Assembly (NCBI RefSeq): GCF_000002425.4
Contig: NC_037254.1
Span: forward strand, 18,718,880-18,782,879
Length of the DNA stretch: 64,000 bases
DNA from: Physcomitrium patens
Lineage: Eukaryota > Streptophyta > Bryopsida > Funariales > Funariaceae
Direction of reading: 5' to 3'
Both the position numbers and the translations under genes were made by a program. Shown here piece by piece: positions 1 through 12,143 of this stretch. How positions within the stretch are numbered: the first letter of the stretch is position 1; each line of letters opens with the position of its first letter. The notes under the pieces are model-generated. The model had not been told where the DNA came from, did no database searches, and worked only from the letters and a program-made list of their open reading frames with translations.

Positions 1-1
1 G

Positions 2-601
2 CTTGATTTATTGAGTCCATCAACAAATAACAATCCAACAGCTGAAGGATTTGCGAAGCAACTATCAGAGCTTCAAACTATGTTGAAGCTTCAATTACAA
101 TCCGCTCAAGAATCCTATAAGACGTCTGCAGATAGATTTCGGAATCCAGCACCTACTTTCAAAGTTGGAGACAAAGCCTTGCTTCTTCGACGAAATATCA
201 AGACCAAGCGACCATGTGATAAGTTGGATTATCGAAGATTGGGACCATTTATTATCCAGAAGCAAATTAATCCAATGGCATATCGGCTGGAGTTATCGGC
301 TTCTATGAAGGTACATCCAGTCTTTCATGTTTCTCTGTTGGAACCTTATCGAGAGTCATCTTTTCCTAAAAGAGTGCAATGTCTGCCACCTAGTATTGAA
401 ATCGAGAACCACGAAGAATACGAGGTTGAAAAGGTATTGGATTCATGGCGAATGTGGGGAAAGTTAGAATATCTTGTTCATTGGTGCGGCTATGACATTA
501 ATGAGCGAACATGGGAGCCAGCTGAAAATCTTGCGAATGCGCCACAAAAGGTACAGGAGTTTCATCAACGACATCCCGATAAACCTAAATCAATTCGATG
601 A
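2..601 (+). CDS. pol: pol polyprotein C-terminus: integrase tail plus chromodomain (partial)
   Basis: This reading frame is open from the left edge and ends at TGA 599-601. It begins inside the integrase C-terminal region. It contains the GDKALLLRRN and LDYRRLGPF segment typical of the GPY/F module, then KVHPVFHVSLLEPY. A chromodomain follows, with YEVEKVLDSW, KLEYLVHWCGYD and TWEPAENL, carrying aromatic residues at the usual cage positions. In chromoviruses this domain binds histone marks and steers integration into chromatin. The same region of the family B element at 38227-38640 is closely similar but holds two stop codons. Here no stop is seen in the visible part. Confidence 0.92.
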   Translation, partial: LDLLSPSTNNNPTAEGFAKQLSELQTMLKLQLQSAQESYKTSADRFRNPAPTFKVGDKALLLRRNIKTKRPCDKLDYRRLGPFIIQKQINPMAYRLELSASMKVHPVFHVSLLEPYRESSFPKRVQCLPPSIEIENHEEYEVEKVLDSWRMWGKLEYLVHWCGYDINERTWEPAENLANAPQKVQEFHQRHPDKPKSIR

Positions 602-717
602 CAGCTTCTTTCTGAAGCTTGTTCTCCCAACAATATAAGAAAAGGGGAGAGCACCAGCAAAATTCATAGTTGATGTAGTTATTTTCTCCAAGATAGATCG
701 TAGTTTGGTCTTTTGAT

Positions 718-1071
718 ATGGATAGCCAAGAGATAGATACTATGCCAGTCAGAGTATCGCAACCGAGTAGCTCACGAAGGTGACCCCAAGATGAAGAACT
801 ACATGTAATACGATGACGACGGAGGATATCGAGTAACCGATCACTGGTGATCGTATTTGAGATCGAGCCTGCTTACGATGGTCAACCAGAAGGTATGTTT
901 GTAGGACAATTTCACAATGAGGATACGGAAGTTCATGCTTGGTCAGAAGTCGAAGGCATGGGCCACTACCGTTGGCTTCAAGGGTCGATGAACCACTTGC
1001 CTCATGAACAACAGTTGGAGTTCATAGCAGAAGTTATGCGACAGATCTTCATTTTCTTGCATTGGTACTGA
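718..1071 (+). pseudogene. Extra ORF between pol and 3' LTR (family A copy, two in-frame stops)
   Basis: A reading frame starts at ATG 718 (MDSQEIDTM), 116 bases after the pol stop, and runs to a stop ending at 1071. Two TGA codons interrupt it at 781-783 and 814-816; both fit CGA to TGA changes. Residues after about 43 align with the family B extra ORF at 37717-38139, sharing GMGHYRWL, then G, NHL and a matching helical tail. I do not recognise the product. No zinc, protease or envelope signature is visible, and no signal peptide. Its conservation in two families suggests it was a real element gene, now broken in this copy. Confidence 0.7.
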
Positions 1072-1152
1072 TCAACAACATTGCTTCTTAGAGACCTCGA
1101 AGCTAAAGGAGGGGGTGATGTTAGGGACATATTCCTTAGAACTTTCCAGAGA

Positions 1153-1374
1153 GAAGTTTCTAGAACCTTCTAGAAAACAAGCCTCTGGAACCTTCTAGAA
1201 GAGAAGCCTTTGGAACCTTTTAGAGAGAAGTTTCTAGAAGCTTCTAGAAAGGAAGTTTCTGGAACCTTCTAGAAGAGAAGTTTCTAAAAGCTTCTAGAAA
1301 AGAATCCCTTGGAACTTTCTAGAAGCTTCCTAGTTAATAGAAGTAGCTCGAGAAGTTTCTAGAACCTTCTAGAA
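1153..1374 (+). promoter_or_regulatory. Array of perfect heat-shock elements in LTR U3
   Basis: Four blocks of exactly alternating GAA and TTC triplets at 2-base spacing, five units each, lie at 1153-1175, 1227-1249, 1252-1274 and 1352-1374. Further two- and three-unit copies lie between them. The pattern GAAnnTTCnnGAA is the binding site of trimeric heat-shock factors. All four lie 70-300 bp upstream of the LTR TATA box. Binding is inferred from sequence only. Confidence 0.75.
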
Positions 1375-1445
1375 AGGAAGCCTTTGGAACCTTCTAGAAG
1401 CTTCCTAGTTAATAGAAGTAGCTCGAGAAGCTTCCTAAGTAGGAG

Positions 1446-1487
1446 TATATATAGGGATTGAGGCTGAAGAGTTCTTCAGTCTCGACA
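1446..1487 (+). promoter_or_regulatory. LTR TATA box and core-promoter palindrome (family A)
   Basis: TATATATAG starts at 1446. A near-perfect palindrome follows: arm GAGGCTGAAG (1460-1469), loop AGTT, arm CTTCAGTCTC (1474-1483), with one G-T pair. Its centre is about 25 bp after the TATA start, where transcription should begin. The same layout is found in the LTR at 61182 and, with different bases, in family B. Confidence 0.7.
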
Positions 1488-1613
1488 ACACATCTCTTGG
1501 AGTTCTAGCTCACCTTTCTGGTGTTGTTCTTGTACTCATCTGTTTAATCTAGTTCCGCCACTTCTTCTTGAACTTCTTGTTAGATTTCAAGTCTGTATTT
1601 TGTGTCCGTGACA

Positions 1614-1990
1614 CCAACACATGTCCAACTTACAATATGCATGTCTAAATATACTACTTACAATAGACAAGATAAATTTCTTATATATATGCTATATGGC
1701 CAATATATACACCATAAGTTGTCAATATATGCAATAAATTTTTGTGATGCATTTAATTTAAGTGCATCAAAGACATTTAGAAGATAATTAATTTTACTTA
1801 TAAAAAGAGGGAAGAAGAATATAATATTAATATATTTAAAATTTGAATAAAATTTAGAGTGTGAAATTAATGTCTTGAATGGATTATTCGAGCTTGATGA
1901 TATTGTCTTTTAAGATAAATATTCGATTCTATAATAATTTAAGAAGGATGTTGGAAGAAGGTTAGACAAAGAAATTTTTGGCATCAATTT
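1614..1990. other. AT-rich stretch, no gene seen
   Basis: AT-rich DNA after the LTR. No coding pattern or RNA gene is recognisable. Confidence 0.6.
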
Positions 1991-2840
1991 GTTTTTCTAA
2001 TTTTGGAAAAAAGAAGGGGATGGAGTCAAAAAGAGGGAGAAAAGAGGATTAGTAGAGTTTTTTGAGGAGGAAGAGAGAGAAGATTCAATTTTGGTTTAAA
2101 GTTTTGAAGGCCACTTATGAAATGTTCATTTTTTATTCTAAAACTATAAAGAAAATTAGATCATATTGTTAGCTTTCTAACAAGGTATAGCATGCAAGAA
2201 ATGGAGCTATGAAGAGGGAGAACCTTGCAAATTTGTGAAAAGAGGGTTGCTAGAGTTTTTGGGTGGCAAGATTCAAGTTTGGTTAGGAATCTCTAATTCA
2301 TTTCTGCAATTTTTTTCTTCTTATTTTGAAATTTTAAGAAGAGCTGGATCTTGTTGTCAGCTTTTTAATAAGCTATTTAATGCAAAAAATAGAGCTATAA
2401 AGAGGGAGATCCAAGAAATTTGTGAGAAGGGGGTCACTAGAGTTTTTTGGGTGACAAGATTCAAGACTAGTTTGGGGTTTCTTATTGCATTTTCTGAATT
2501 TTCTTCTTTTTATTTTGAAAATTTGAAGAAAGCTAGATCTTATTGTCAACTTTCTAACAAGCTACTTCACGCAAAAAGAAGAGATGTGATGAGAGAGATT
2601 CACATGAATTTGTTAGAGGGGATTTTTTGGAGTTTTTGGGTGGTAGAATTCAAGATTAGTTTGGATCTTTCTATGCTATTTATTGGATTTTTTTATTTTT
2701 TTATTATTTTCTATTTTTTTATTTTGAAAATTTAAAATAAGCTAGAGCTCATTGTTAGCTTTCCAACAAGTCTTAGCATGCAAGAAGAGGAACTGTGACC
2801 AAGGACATCCAAGTTGATTTGTAGACGGAGGTGTTGACGT
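1990..2840. repeat. Imperfect tandem repeat, unit about 190 bp, about four copies
   Basis: A phrase of the type AGAGTTTTTTGGGTGGCAAGA recurs at about 2053, 2252, 2441 and 2631, spacing 187-199 bp. Each is preceded by a GAGGGAGA...AATTTGTGAGA block and followed by a CTTTCTAACAAG-like block. Another partial copy seems to begin near 2800. The plus strand is open in one frame from 2235 to 2735 across the copies (166 codons). I take this as a by-product of the repeat, since no known domain is seen and the codons are AT-driven. Confidence 0.75.
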
Positions 2841-2857
2841 AGTGATTGAAGTAAGCA

Positions 2858-2885
2858 ACATTTTTTTTTTTTTTTTTTTTTTTTT
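2858..2885. repeat. Poly-T run
   Basis: An uninterrupted T run of about 27 bases. Similar runs occur at about 10991-11010, 11540-11569, 11809-11833, 15320-15348 and 57998-58027, with A runs at about 17880-17899 and 50648-50673. They mark no gene that I can identify. Confidence 0.9.
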
Positions 2886-3199
2886 CCTTGGTTTGGCTCT
2901 CATTTCCACAAGATCTTGTTTATGGACTTTAACAATTTCAAGCTTGTAGCTTGAGTTAAGCTCAAAAAGCTAAATTTTGCTTAGATTAGATTAGTAATAA
3001 GTGAATTATAGGTATTTTGATAAGATGAAGTTTGGATTTAAGATTTGAGTTAGGAGTTGGATTCATCTTGGCACAAGAAAGAAATTAGTATAAATTTTGT
3101 ACTTAGACTTTGGTTATCTTTTTATATTTGACTTCATTTCAGCAACATTGTGCTTCTTACAACCGACTTGCAATCAAGGACCTTGTGTTCTCTCGAAGA

Positions 3200-3430
3200 G
3201 GCTCATCTTCTTAACAACATGGCCAACTTGATGGCCAAATTTTTAACCTACCAATCAACAACAAACATATATAAAGTCAAATCCATGTCCATTAAACTTC
3301 TAAAAAGCTTTTCCATAAGATATTTTAAATCTACTTATATTTCTTTTCTACTTGATACTTCTTATCTAAATACTTTATATATATTAATAATATTTTATAC
3401 TAAAGATTATATGTTAAAACTTATATAGAA
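3200..3430 (-). mobile_element. Decayed fragment of a family B LTR
   Basis: The order of phrases (AACATGGCCAACTTG, AACCTACCAATCAAC, ATATAAAGTCAAATCC, AAAAAGCTTTTCC, then CTACTTATATTTC) parallels the end of the B LTRs at 18170-18351 and 37480-37675. The rest of the element is not visible on either side, so this looks like a solo or truncated remnant. Confidence 0.5.
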
Positions 3431-5000
3431 ATAATAACTTTTTTGAGCCATTATACCTTCTTTTACTTTTGAGTAGCACCATTCTTATAAGTTACTTATT
3501 GTATTTATTGCACAATTGTTTTTAAAGCCATTTCTTATATTAATAATATATTTGAATTTTTTTAATTAAATATCAAAAAATAGAAAAGATAATATTATAT
3601 CAAAATATTTATACATTATTTAGAATATATTCTTATATATATATATATATATTTATTAAAAAAACTTAATTTTAATCTTTTTAATTGTTAAATTCTATGA
3701 AAACTTTGAATTTTCTTAATTTGATAAAAGACCTTAAAATTAAGAATATTAAATATAAAATAAATAATTTTATTTTTGAAATTCTAATAAATATTATAAA
3801 TTTGTAAAAAATCAATTGTATTAAATCAAAAAATATAAGAATTTTAATATGATAATCAGAAATTTAATTTAGAGCATTGGATAGTTTAATTATTTTTATA
3901 ATTTTTTATTTTTATAAATAATTTTTTTTCAATAAACTATAAATTTTTATAAATAATAATTATAAAAAATTTAAAAATATGATTTAAAAATTATATGGAA
4001 AATACATATATTTTTAAAATTTAAAAATAATTTTATTTACAATAATTTCATTTATAATTTTTAATATAATTAGTTGTCATTTATAATATGATACTATTAG
4101 AGATATTAGAACTACTTAGAAATTTGATTGATTAGTTTTATTATATTACAAATTATAAATGATTTTTGAAATTAATTTCTTAGAGGTTAAAAAATTTATG
4201 TCTACTTTTAATATTTAATATCCAAAACATCTTAGTTTATATATCTGAGATTATTCTGTTTAGTGTTTATCAAAGAAAATTACAACATTAAAGAATCTGC
4301 AGCTTTATAAAATATAGCTGATACTCTTCTTCCAAAAATCATGTTCATTATGAGAGAGTGTTTGATTTATAGTTTAAGAAAAATTAGTTGTGGTCTTGAA
4401 TGAAGGATAATCAAAACAACAATATTAATATATTATATAATTTTTTTAATACTGATTTTTTTAAGAAAATTATTCAATATTTTTGAATATATATATATTT
4501 ATGAGAGAATATTTGTTATTTCATTCTATTTAAAAAAATTGCATTCACTTAAAAATATATTTTTGATTTTTTAAAGGAATATGTTTTTATTCTTCAATAG
4601 AAACTAAAATTTTAATACAAAAATAGTTTTTGATTTCCTGTTTCTTTTTACATCTCAATGTTATCAAGTTTTATTTATTTATTTATTTCTTGTATCATTT
4701 ATTAAAATTTATCTGAACATCCAATAACTCATTTATGTGTAAAACTTATGAATTTTTCTTTTATTAGATCTAAATGAATTTATTTCTAATTTTGAAATCT
4801 TAAAAAAAGTAATATAATTATTTAAATTTATGATTTTGTACTTCAGTAACATAAATATTTTGTAGTTTTGTATATTTTGTAAATAATTCTATTTACCTGT
4901 AGATAAGTAAAAAACCATGAGATTTCAAACTCATCGAAACTTAAAATTCTATGTTTTGTGGTAAATCTCACCTCCCAGAATTTTCCTATAAAAACAACCC
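3431..5000. other. AT-rich intergenic DNA
   Basis: Very AT-rich, with a TA microsatellite at about 3634-3652. No gene, RNA or element could be supported. Confidence 0.6.
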
Positions 5001-6465
5001 TTAATCATGGAATACAAATTTATAATCCACCTTTTTATTTAATGTTCAGTGAAGCTCAAATAGATGACCTAAAGTAGATGCAAGACAATGACATACAAAG
5101 TGACTCCCATCTACTCCCAGAACACAGTAAGTCTCCTTTCACACACTGCAAATAATCTAGTACTATGTGAGTGGTTTGAAAAGCCAACTCCAAAGGACTC
5201 AAATTATATTGATAATGTGAGCTGCCAGGATCTCATTACTGTAACATTATTCAACTCAGATATGCATAAGAAAGCATTGTTCATACCACGGAAGTGAATC
5301 ACAAGTAGGACAAATGCTGGAGGACTTGGAAAAGAAAAACTGGGTTAATACTGAACGTGGTTCTGTGCACATCAAGTGAAAAGAAAGAACACAATAATTT
5401 TCCAAAAAAGACATTCGTTCAGCTACTTCTATACAAGAAGCAGATTTCTTTACTCTACTTTAGTACAGATTCAGAGGTATTACATAAACAGCCATTATGC
5501 AGACTTTCCAAATAGTAATCAGGTACTTCGCTATAAAATGGCTATGGGATTGGGCAGAATTTATGCTCCACATGTGTACATGTTGTACACGTAGGCTCAA
5601 GGCAATTCTTCACTAAATCCTCTTATGTTCTCAAAGAGTTACGCTCCCAAATCCGAGTATGTAAGGGTCTGTTGCGACTACGTGCAATACTATGTTAGTA
5701 GTTTTGCAGTCAGCTCACGTTGACGCAAGCCTTAGTTCAGGATATTTACCTTAGCGGTGATTCACACACCAGTGAGAAATGGCTATCTGGATGATGCAAG
5801 TACCACCAGTTGCTTTTCTCAATACTTCGCAATTCGCAATTCATGCAAGTTTCAAACTCTGGAACTTCACCAACCGAACTCTGCACACATTCAACAGCTG
5901 ACGGAATTGCGAAAGGTTCATCATATCCAGCAGAAAAGGATGCCATCTACTTGAGATTCACTACTTCTGGAGGTGGACATGTGGTTGGAACAGCATTAGT
6001 TTTACACAGATGGGATGTAAATCTCCAAAATATTTTTTTTGCTTCACATCGAAGCAGTAAGAAACAACTTAGAAAACATCCTTAACAAACATAAACAGGT
6101 GTGTTGCTTGACGAGTCTGATGTATAGTGTGTATATTGAAGCTGCAGCCAAGGGCATACACTCAAGTACCTCGGAAACAAATGCCATATATGTTGCTTTA
6201 TTGTAGTAAATCATTCATGAAACTTCCGAATACATACATGCAATTCTTCACTATCTAAGTCAGGAATATTTGCACTAAGTTTCCCTTCCAAGTCAGTTTT
6301 ATCTATCCATTCGTTGGGTGAGGCGCAGCTTGCGTCGGCAATCAAGTCCTTCACTACTCCATCCCTTTTTTTTGTTGTTGAAACATGGCCACAACATTAA
6401 TGGACTCAAATCTCCTTGCATGGCGGAAGAATATCATCAATATGAACCTTTTATATATGTATATG

Positions 6466-6496
<31 letters not shown>

Positions 6497-7913
6497 TCAG
6501 ACGCTTGATAAACCTCCTACTTCTTACCAGTTTGTTCGTTTCAGAGCTTGTTTCACTCGTCAAGAGAGGCTGCATGACAAGTATCTAGACGTGCTAAACA
6601 ACTACTCCGATCACCTGGAACTTCTCAAAGAAGATCAACTTCTCAAGCGCAAGGCTTCAGTTCATTCAACCCTCACAAATCTATGTTATCAGGTTATTTA
6701 GGAAGGTGCAATGAAGACCGCTGGTTTAAACTACAAAATGAATACAACTTCATAATGAGAAGGGTAATCCTTAACAAAGCTGAACATTAACTTCCATAGA
6801 AAACCACAGGTGAATTGCAACCCAAATAGCGCCTTCAGACAAAGAGACTTCTGAAGAATGAAGAGTTAACTGATTTAATCACTACCTTTTGTATTCTGGA
6901 TATGGGTTACTGAAACATGCCTTCTATAACATGCCTCATCTCCGAAGATTATAAAAATTAAGAAAATTAGTTCAGATCATTATATAGAAATATAAAATTT
7001 GCAGAGCTGATTTTATACCAAAATACTGCAAAGATTTAAGCGTGCTTCGATCCATCGCCCAGCACTAACCGACTGTAGGATGCCCTCTAGGGCGGCTCAG
7101 CTGTAAACTTAAAACAATTTCCACGACCTTGAAATCTCCATGTCACGACCAATTGGCCACTGAAACAAATTGCGTTGTTACTGGGCAACAGAAGACCAGT
7201 CACATACAACCCTTTCGTACATAAACCCCAAGAAAAACAGCCATTCCTTTCATCGACCATCTGGTCAGAGGAGATGAATGGTTCACAATCTCGAGAGCTG
7301 CGAGGCACAAAAAAATAAAAATAAAACAAAGAACTAATTACAATGGACATAGTTACAGCAATCAGACTACTAACAATTCCTCGTTTCATCACTCGAAAAA
7401 GTATCTTAAACCCCTGCACCATCAGTGCACCGTATCAGTTAGCTCAACGGCCTCAATAACACCTCTGAGACACTCTCTGACAAACTCATCGCAAACTCAA
7501 AAAGCTAAATCTTTGAAAGCCTTGCAGGAATTACGAAATGCACATGGCTGCTGAGACTTCTGCTACCACACCATAAAATTCTTGTTAACACATACAGAAC
7601 TCAATTCTGATATCCAAGTGGAAACAAATGCTCTTCAGAGAGTAGAACTTAAGCGTAAATGCCACCTCTCCTTCGTTGTCTCTGTTTGATGCCAGAGCTG
7701 CATCCTCCTCATCACCACCATGGCTAAATCTTTCAAAACTTCCCTAACCTTCTCAAATTCTTCAAAGCAACCTCCATATCTCTCACCTCCCAGAGACAAC
7801 CTAGTAGTTCAAGGCAGCAGAAACTGAAGCTTTTAACTGAAATGTGACGGTGTAGAATGAGAGGCTATCTCTTGTTGCAGCGCTCAATTAGAGATGCACA
7901 CCCTCTGTGAACC

Positions 7914-7930
<17 letters not shown>
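5000..7930. other. More complex region, possible minus-strand transcript, no confirmed gene
   Basis: Base composition is less AT-rich than on both sides, which elsewhere in this window marks transcribed DNA. Short open frames exist on the minus strand, the longest at 7087-7422 (111 codons), with a hydrophobic stretch near residues 18-40 (SSLIAVTMSIVISSLFYFYF). None matches a family I know and no convincing exon chain emerged. It could be a non-coding RNA, UTR sequence or a decayed gene. A TA microsatellite (6471-6496) lies inside. Confidence 0.3.

Positions 7931-7962
<32 letters not shown>
7914..7962. repeat. (TG)n(TA)n microsatellite
   Basis: About 10 TG units pass directly into about 14 TA units. 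Other TA tracts lie at about 6471-6496, 9060-9085, 9133-9162, 11986-12017, 12108-12139, 14695-14722, 15089-15121, 17023-17050, 36864-36885, 50136-50158 and 56688-56733. Confidence 0.95.
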
Positions 7963-7966
<4 letters not shown>

Positions 7967-9129
7967 TTATATGTATGTCTTTTTGAATGAAAAATGCAAG
8001 TATGAAAACAAATGATAAAAATGTACAAAGTGTTTAATTGGAGAATTTGTATATAGGCATGGAGTTGTAATGCTTGTTTTTTTATTAGTCCACAAAAAAG
8101 TAGGAAATTTGAAGAGAAAGCTACAATAGCCACCTGGCATATCTATAAAAACCTAATTATCTCATTTAAATTTAAGAATTTATTTTGAAGCTTTTTAACA
8201 AAGATATTATCTACCTCACATGTTTTTACATACTTCTAATTTTCTAACTAATATAGGCATTAATTACATACCTATTGGTATGTAATAGTTAAATAGGTAT
8301 GTAATTAATGCCTATATTAGTTAGAATTGTTATAGTTTTTTTTAAATTAATAAATTTTAAAAAATTAAATATAAGATAATTAGATATTAAAATCATCTTT
8401 AAAACTTATGTAAAAAAATTTCATAGAATTGATGTAATCAATGTATAAGTTTATGTGAATTTATATTTAATAGTATTTTAGAAAATATAAATTAATTTTT
8501 AATTAATATAGCATATTTTTTTTGAAATATTTTATTAAAATCTATTTAACTTGTGATTTATAATTTAATTATTATACAATTTAAGATAATTACTACCAAT
8601 TTAATATCTAATAAAAAATTAGATTAAAAATAATTTTTCTATTAAAAATTAGAGGTTTTATTTTTAAAGTGTCATCCAATAGTACTTAAAAACTTAATTT
8701 TTGTAACACCAAGAGTAAGTATTTTCTATCTTAAAATACAATTTAGTGTTTTAAAGCATAGAAACTTTCATACACCAATTTATACAAGTTGATATATTGT
8801 ATAGTTTACAAGTCCTTACCAATACTTTATTTATAGTTAAAATCACGTAATTTATAATAAAATTTTAATATGATTCAATCTATTTATAATCTAATATTTT
8901 AGTTATAATTTATGTAATAAGTTTATTTTTGTATTTTTCTTCTTTTAAATTTTATACATGTAAGATTCAAAAAAATTATGCTAATTCAAGAATTTACTTT
9001 GAGAATTTAGATTAATTCGAATATTTAAAAAAAATTACAAATCAAATAATAAGATGGCTATTATATATATATATATATATATATTAAAAAATAATTAGTA
9101 TTTATGCATGATATTTTAAAATCAGAAGT

Positions 9130-9167
<38 letters not shown>

Positions 9168-11538
9168 AACTTAATACAAGATTCATGTTTTAGACATGTA
9201 ATACTTTATTAATTTAAAGTTTTAATAAAATGATAGACAATTTGATATAAAAATAATGTACTTATTGAAGATGTGGTATACACATTGATTTTTAACTTGT
9301 ATCAAATGCAAAGAATTAGTGGATTATAAATTTAACTTTTCTTTACTTTATAAAACATCCTTTGTAAGCCTCCACCGCCAAAAAAATAAGGTCCTAGATA
9401 AGCTTTGCAAATATGTCCTTGCCAAATACTGCAATCTTTTTCTATTATTTACTAAAAATGATTTCAACGAAGTTCTTCTTTACTACTATACTAACCATGC
9501 AATTTAGTTAAAAAATGATGCAAAACCTTCTTTTAGTCTTTTTTATGCAGTATCTAAATTTAAGCTAAAATAATTCTATACATGGCTTTAAGAAAATATT
9601 TTTAGAAACTTTCTTATTTCTCTATTTTTTTCTATTGCATCTTTAATCTTTTTAGTCAAGAAAAATACTAATAGTCTTTATTTTTGAATAGATTTCTAAA
9701 TTTTTAGTACTATCGCTAAAAAATATTGATACTTATTTTTCTTGATTAAAGTAATACTCTACTATATTGCTAATATCTATTGTTTTACTTGCTTCAACCT
9801 TTATTAAGACTTTATCTTTATCTATATAAATGCAAGAGACAAATAGAAAACTATATTTTACACTTGCTATGGAATTTTTGAGTTTCTAATCCTACCTTTA
9901 GAATTAACAAATATATAAGCTATATGCCAATAATTTTGTTAAGAATACACTTTATAAATTTTGTGTCTTCTATATTAACTATATTCTTATAAATTTTAAG
10001 ACTAAAGAAGAATACATTGGTCAAGTCTACTAGGTCTTTTAAAAGCCATAAAATATTAGCATCTATGTCAAATTGAAAAAGTAAAAATTCTTAATCTCAA
10101 AGATTTTATTTGTTGGATTTATTACTAATAAAAATTAAATTTTTATAGTCTAAATTTAGGTCCAATCTATCTAAAAATAAAAAAATTAACTTATATTTAT
10201 ATTGTACAATGTTTTATTTTTTTTATTAATTTTAATTTTTGATTCATCCATTATTAACAAAAATATAAGTTTTTATATGATGTTTTATCCATTATCTTCA
10301 ATTAGACTTCCAATCGTTATAAGGTCTTTAAAAAATCTAAAAAAACCTATTGATTAGTTCTAATTAACCATCACTTTGATTTTTTATTTTAAATTATTAT
10401 TGAGATTGACACTTTAGACTTTGTTACATAAGAATAAATTTATAAAGATTCTTTGAATATAACAAACTTGATTTGTATTCTATTTTCTTCCATTTTTAGA
10501 AGTTCATGCTAGTTGAGTGTAAATATGATTTAAGAAATAAGAATCTTTTAACCATAGTTTTATTATTCAATAAATATAAACCTCATCTCTTTAGCATAGC
10601 TAATATTATCTTAATCTATACAAACTCCCATAACTTCTAAAGTTTTCTTATTAAGATGTTTTTGAAGTATTGTCAAAAATATTAGATTCTAAAGCTATCA
10701 AAGTAGAATTTCAAGGTTGTATTTAATTTAAGATTGTAAAATAAGAAGGCCAATGCACTGGCACATTAATTTGAAGATCTTTCTAAAGAAGAAGGTAACT
10801 GAAGCCACTATATTGATGCAATATAAAACCATAAGATTTCAATAATATATTTAATATTAAGTTATTATTTATGACTTCTTTGTAAAATCTTTCAATAATA
10901 TTTATTTGGCTAATATTATATATGTTATTTAAAGACAAAAAAGAATTTTTTTTCCAAAGTTGTACTATTAGAGTGCAAATATGAAGACATTTTTTTTTTT
11001 TTTTTTTTTTATTTCAATAATCTACTTTATACTCTTGATAATAAAGAGTTTCTAGCTAAAATTATATATTTTTTTTATAATCACCCAACTATATGCTATT
11101 TTAGTTGTATAGCCATTTACAAGATTGGGACTTGTAATTAATAGTTTGTAATTTTTAGTGGCAAAGAATTTGCAAGATTATTCCTAGTTACATCTGCAAT
11201 CATAATACATATGTTTCTATCAAATCTACTTATCATGCTATATATGGGTTTTTGAAACTTCTACAATTCTTTCAATGCCAATAGAATTTAGTTAGAATAG
11301 AGTTAATTTTGATCCTTTTAAATCTTCTAGTCACTATGTTATATTTGTGATATATGTTTCTTTAAATTAAATGGCTTATTTTATTTTAATTACTAATATC
11401 ATCAATTTAAATGATATTCTGCCTTCTATTGCAATTGAATTTCTACTTCTATAGATTTTTTGCTACTTTAATCATCCATTCAATAACAATCTTCATATCT
11501 AAGTTTGCTCATTTCACATCTTAGATGGTTTTCATCAG

Positions 11539-11569
<31 letters not shown>

Positions 11570-11801
11570 CATTTCCAGACTAATAGATAAATTAAACATG
11601 TCAACTATGTTTATAAAAAATATTTTTTCAAGTATTATAACTACCAAAAAAATGATTGGTTTGAACTTCTAATGATGACCAAATTTACTTATAATATGAT
11701 ACTTTCTAATATAATAGGTCTTGTGTCTTTCTTTGTAAATTATTGTTATTATCCAGCTATAATGTCAAGCTTAGTGCCTTGCATTCCATCTCTTTTCCTC
11801 C

Positions 11802-11833
<32 letters not shown>

Positions 11834-11977
11834 CTATACTATGTTTTGATTATAATGATTCTTTTCAAAACTTTGATAAATACTTATAGACTAAGATTTT
11901 ATATCTATAAGCAATTTCTTTGTGCAAAAAAGAATTTTATTCTTCTACATATAAAAATATTTTTTTCATGTATGTAA

Positions 11978-12019
<42 letters not shown>

Positions 12020-12105
12020 CTTTGTTTCTATTAGAACTTCATTCAATGTGCACAAAATATACAAAATGCATAGATCAATAAAAAAAATTATTTGCATCAT
12101 TAAAA

Positions 12106-12143
<38 letters not shown>

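Larger units (their letters stand above)
1..1613 (+). mobile_element. Family A chromovirus (Ty3/gypsy), 3' end only
   Basis: The window opens inside the 3' part of a Ty3/gypsy element. In order one sees the end of pol (integrase C-terminus and chromodomain), a small extra ORF, a polypurine tract at about 1105-1118 (AAAGGAGGGGGTGA), and a complete 3' LTR at 1119-1613. The LTR matches the 5' LTR at 61182-61614 in its promoter and end regions, so the two edges of the window carry separate insertions of one family in the same orientation. The 5' part lies outside the window. Confidence 0.93.
1119..1613 (+). repeat. 3' LTR of family A element
   Basis: The LTR starts TGTTAGGG directly after the polypurine tract and ends GTGACA at 1613. 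The first ~300 bases (U3) are a dense array of TTCTAGAA-type inverted units. A TATA box (TATATATAG) starts at 1446. The end matches the end of the LTR at 61182-61614 (TTTGTGTCCGTGACA). The flanking sequence after it is CCAACACATG. Confidence 0.92.

Noticed and set aside
2235..2735. 166-codon plus-strand frame as a gene
   Set aside because: It lies wholly inside the ~190-bp tandem repeat and has no known domain or conserved start. The open frame is best explained by the repeat.
11672..11977. 101-codon frame with a phenylalanine run
   Set aside because: The run is just a poly-T tract; the rest is AT-rich chance coding.
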